A stretch of 64,000 bases of DNA from the NCBI RefSeq assembly GCF_007830125.1, contig NZ_VLLG01000002.1, forward strand, positions 2,104,611 to 2,168,610, in the 5' to 3' direction. Position numbers and translations under genes: made by a program. The notes beneath the pieces are model-generated. The model was not told the origin of the DNA, did no database searches, and was given only the letters and a program-made list of their open reading frames with translations. Positions 62,846-64,000 of the stretch are shown here, piece by piece (position 1 is the first letter of the stretch; the number at the start of each line of letters is the position of its first letter). The DNA comes from Chitinophaga japonensis. GTDB lineage: Bacteria; Bacteroidota; Bacteroidia; Chitinophagales; Chitinophagaceae.

Positions 62846-63624
62846 CCGGGTTAGCAGCGTCCAATCGTTATTTCATTGAAGTTTCCTATAAAGGCACCAC
62901 ATTCGCCGGTTTCCAGGTTCAGGAGAACGCAGATACGGTGCAGGCCGCTATAGACAGGGCGCTCAGCATCCTGTTCCGCGACAGGATCGTCACCACCGGT
63001 TCCAGCCGTACGGATGCCGGCGTGCACGCCCTGCAGAATTTCCTGCATTTTGATACGGCCCTGCCCCTGCACCCGCAGTTCCTGTATAAGATCAATGCTA
63101 TCCTGCCCCAGGATATAGTGCTGAAGGCCGTTTACCAGGTGCCGCCGGATGCGCATGCCCGTTTTGCCGCCCTGGGCCGTTCCTATGAATATTACCTGTA
63201 TACCCGGAAAGACCCGTTCATGAGAGACCGGGGCTATTATTTCCCGTATCGTATAGACCTGGACAAACTGGAGGCTGCGGCCGCTATCGTAAAGGACTAC
63301 ACGGATTTTACCACCTTCTCCAAACGCAATACCCAGGTAAAGACTTTCCTGTGCGCTATCCAAGAGTCGTACTGGACCGTAAAGGATACCCATTTTGTTT
63401 ATAACGTGGCCGCCAACCGTTTTTTGCGTGGAATGGTACGGGGTTTGGTGGGTACTATGCTGCGGGTAGGACGTGGCAGGCTTTCGCTGGAGGAATTCCG
63501 GCAGGTGATCGAGGGCCGGGACTGTACCAGGGCCGACTTTGCGGTACCACCCCAGGGCCTGTTCCTGGTGCAGGTAGCCTACCCTGAGGGCCTACTGGAT
63601 AGGGTGTTGATGCAGGATAAATAA
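62842..63624 (+). CDS. truA: tRNA pseudouridine(38-40) synthase TruA
   Basis: The 260-aa protein has the catalytic Asp58 in GSSRTDAGVHAL, YKGTTFAGFQ, and the C-terminal VRGLVGTMLRVGRG block. It isomerises uridines 38-40 in the anticodon stem. The start overlaps the previous stop by 4 nt. It is the last protein gene before the rRNA operon leader. Confidence 0.97.
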   Translation: MTGLAASNRYFIEVSYKGTTFAGFQVQENADTVQAAIDRALSILFRDRIVTTGSSRTDAGVHALQNFLHFDTALPLHPQFLYKINAILPQDIVLKAVYQVPPDAHARFAALGRSYEYYLYTRKDPFMRDRGYYFPYRIDLDKLEAAAAIVKDYTDFTTFSKRNTQVKTFLCAIQESYWTVKDTHFVYNVAANRFLRGMVRGLVGTMLRVGRGRLSLEEFRQVIEGRDCTRADFAVPPQGLFLVQVAYPEGLLDRVLMQDK

Positions 63625-63640
63625 AAAAGTTTCAAAAATA

Positions 63641-63671
63641 TTTGGAAGTAAGGGAAAACATCCTACCTTTG
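63641..63671 (+). promoter_or_regulatory. rRNA operon promoter P1
   Basis: TTTG (63641-63644), a 19-nt spacer and TACCTTTG (63664-63671) form a near-perfect Bacteroidota vegetative promoter. Confidence 0.75.
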
Positions 63672-63830
63672 CGTCCCGCTTTGATAGAAAGCACATAGCA
63701 AAAAGCTCTTCCCATTATTGATTTTTACTGCAGATATGAACTGGTAACTATAGGCTGAAAGGCAGGTGGTTATTGTGTTTCAGTGGACAAAGGCAGGCGC
63801 AGGATGACCGGAAAAAATCTTGAAAAAAGA

Positions 63831-63863
63831 TTTGGAATGAATGAAAGAAAATGCGTACCTTTG
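63831..63863 (+). promoter_or_regulatory. rRNA operon promoter P2
   Basis: TTTG (63831-63834), a 21-nt spacer and TACCTTTG (63856-63863) form a second near-perfect promoter, about 190 nt after P1. Confidence 0.75.
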
Positions 63864-64000
63864 CAACCCCGAAACAGAGCACACAAAAGCAAGTTCTTAG
63901 CGTAACAGTAAGTAGATTAGATGTGACGAAAGGGTCTGATGGTTCATAACCATAACATCTGCGAGTTTTGGCGCACAGGCGCCGGAACAAAGTTCTTTGA
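63864..64000 (+). other. rRNA operon leader (pre-16S), continues beyond window
   Basis: The 63625-64000 stretch has no gene. After P2 the transcript runs to AAAGTTCTTTGA at the window end, a motif typical of the leader just before 16S rRNA in Bacteroidota. 16S itself is not in the window. Confidence 0.65.

Noticed and set aside
63748..63990. 80-aa minus-strand frame at the right edge
   Set aside because: Lies across the rRNA promoters and leader; Cys/Phe-rich and without any family.

Overview
This window looks like a chromosomal segment from a Bacteroidota bacterium, most probably a member of the Chitinophagaceae (Chitinophaga-like). The signs are a SusC/SusD outer-membrane pair, a FecI-like sigma/FecR pair, many SPII-type lipoproteins, weak Shine-Dalgarno sequences, and promoters of the Bacteroidota form TTTG-N17-23-TAnnTTTG. 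No plasmid, phage, CRISPR or transposase genes are visible. Genus-level assignment is inference.

Left edge (1-5048): the tail of an outer-membrane beta-barrel gene; an AT-rich two-gene toxin-antitoxin candidate with a Panacea (DUF4065/SocA-like) antitoxin; a tRNA-Glu(UUC) gene; an AraC regulator; and a YCII/DGPF protein next to an ECF42-type sigma factor. Region 5159-26233 is a carbohydrate-utilisation locus. A ROK repressor and a secreted protein lie on the minus strand, and an uninterrupted plus-strand run of 12 genes follows: AGE epimerase, exported FAD oxidoreductase, SusC, SusD, DUF5018 lipoprotein, GH-like lipoprotein, DUF5009 acyltransferase-like membrane protein, SGNH esterase, Na+/solute symporter, a second SGNH esterase, an alpha/beta-hydrolase-SGNH fusion and a DUF4434 TIM-barrel protein. 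The parts suggest import, de-esterification, oxidation and epimerisation of an acylated, possibly amino-sugar-containing, glycan. No classical, easily named glycoside hydrolase is present. An almost identical 21-bp motif lies upstream of the secreted-protein gene and between the ROK and AGE genes, and is the best candidate operator.

A divergent SDR/HxlR pair and a second, identical tRNA-Glu(UUC) copy close this region at 27.8 kb. From there the content is mainly housekeeping: gap and pgk, a DAACS dicarboxylate/glutamate symporter, an SMP-30-like beta-propeller, a LytS-type sensor kinase with a two-component beta-propeller sensor, DUF1835, a lemA/TPM cluster, a lone response regulator, FecR plus a sigma factor that lacks region 4, an M20 dipeptidase, an S4 RNA-binding protein, lysA, a GAF protein, a very large metallophosphoesterase/beta-barrel fusion, an SdiA-regulated lipoprotein, an HD-PycTM fusion followed by ppk1, a thioredoxin-like protein, a DUF4442 hotdog protein, a beta-CASP metallo-hydrolase, an M1 aminopeptidase, a biotin carboxyl carrier protein, a DUF4476-like protein and truA. 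The right edge carries two tandem strong promoters and a leader typical of a Bacteroidota rRNA operon, whose 16S gene should begin just outside the window.

The intergenic regions hold three families of long palindromic repeats. One copy provides the start codon and signal peptide of the sensor kinase, and another supplies a promoter box for the GAF gene. The most unusual coding regions are the phosphatase/kinase-like/beta-barrel fusion (47357-51001), the HD-PycTM protein next to ppk1, the Panacea pair with an unrecognised partner, the truncated sigma factor, and the esterase-rich sugar locus.
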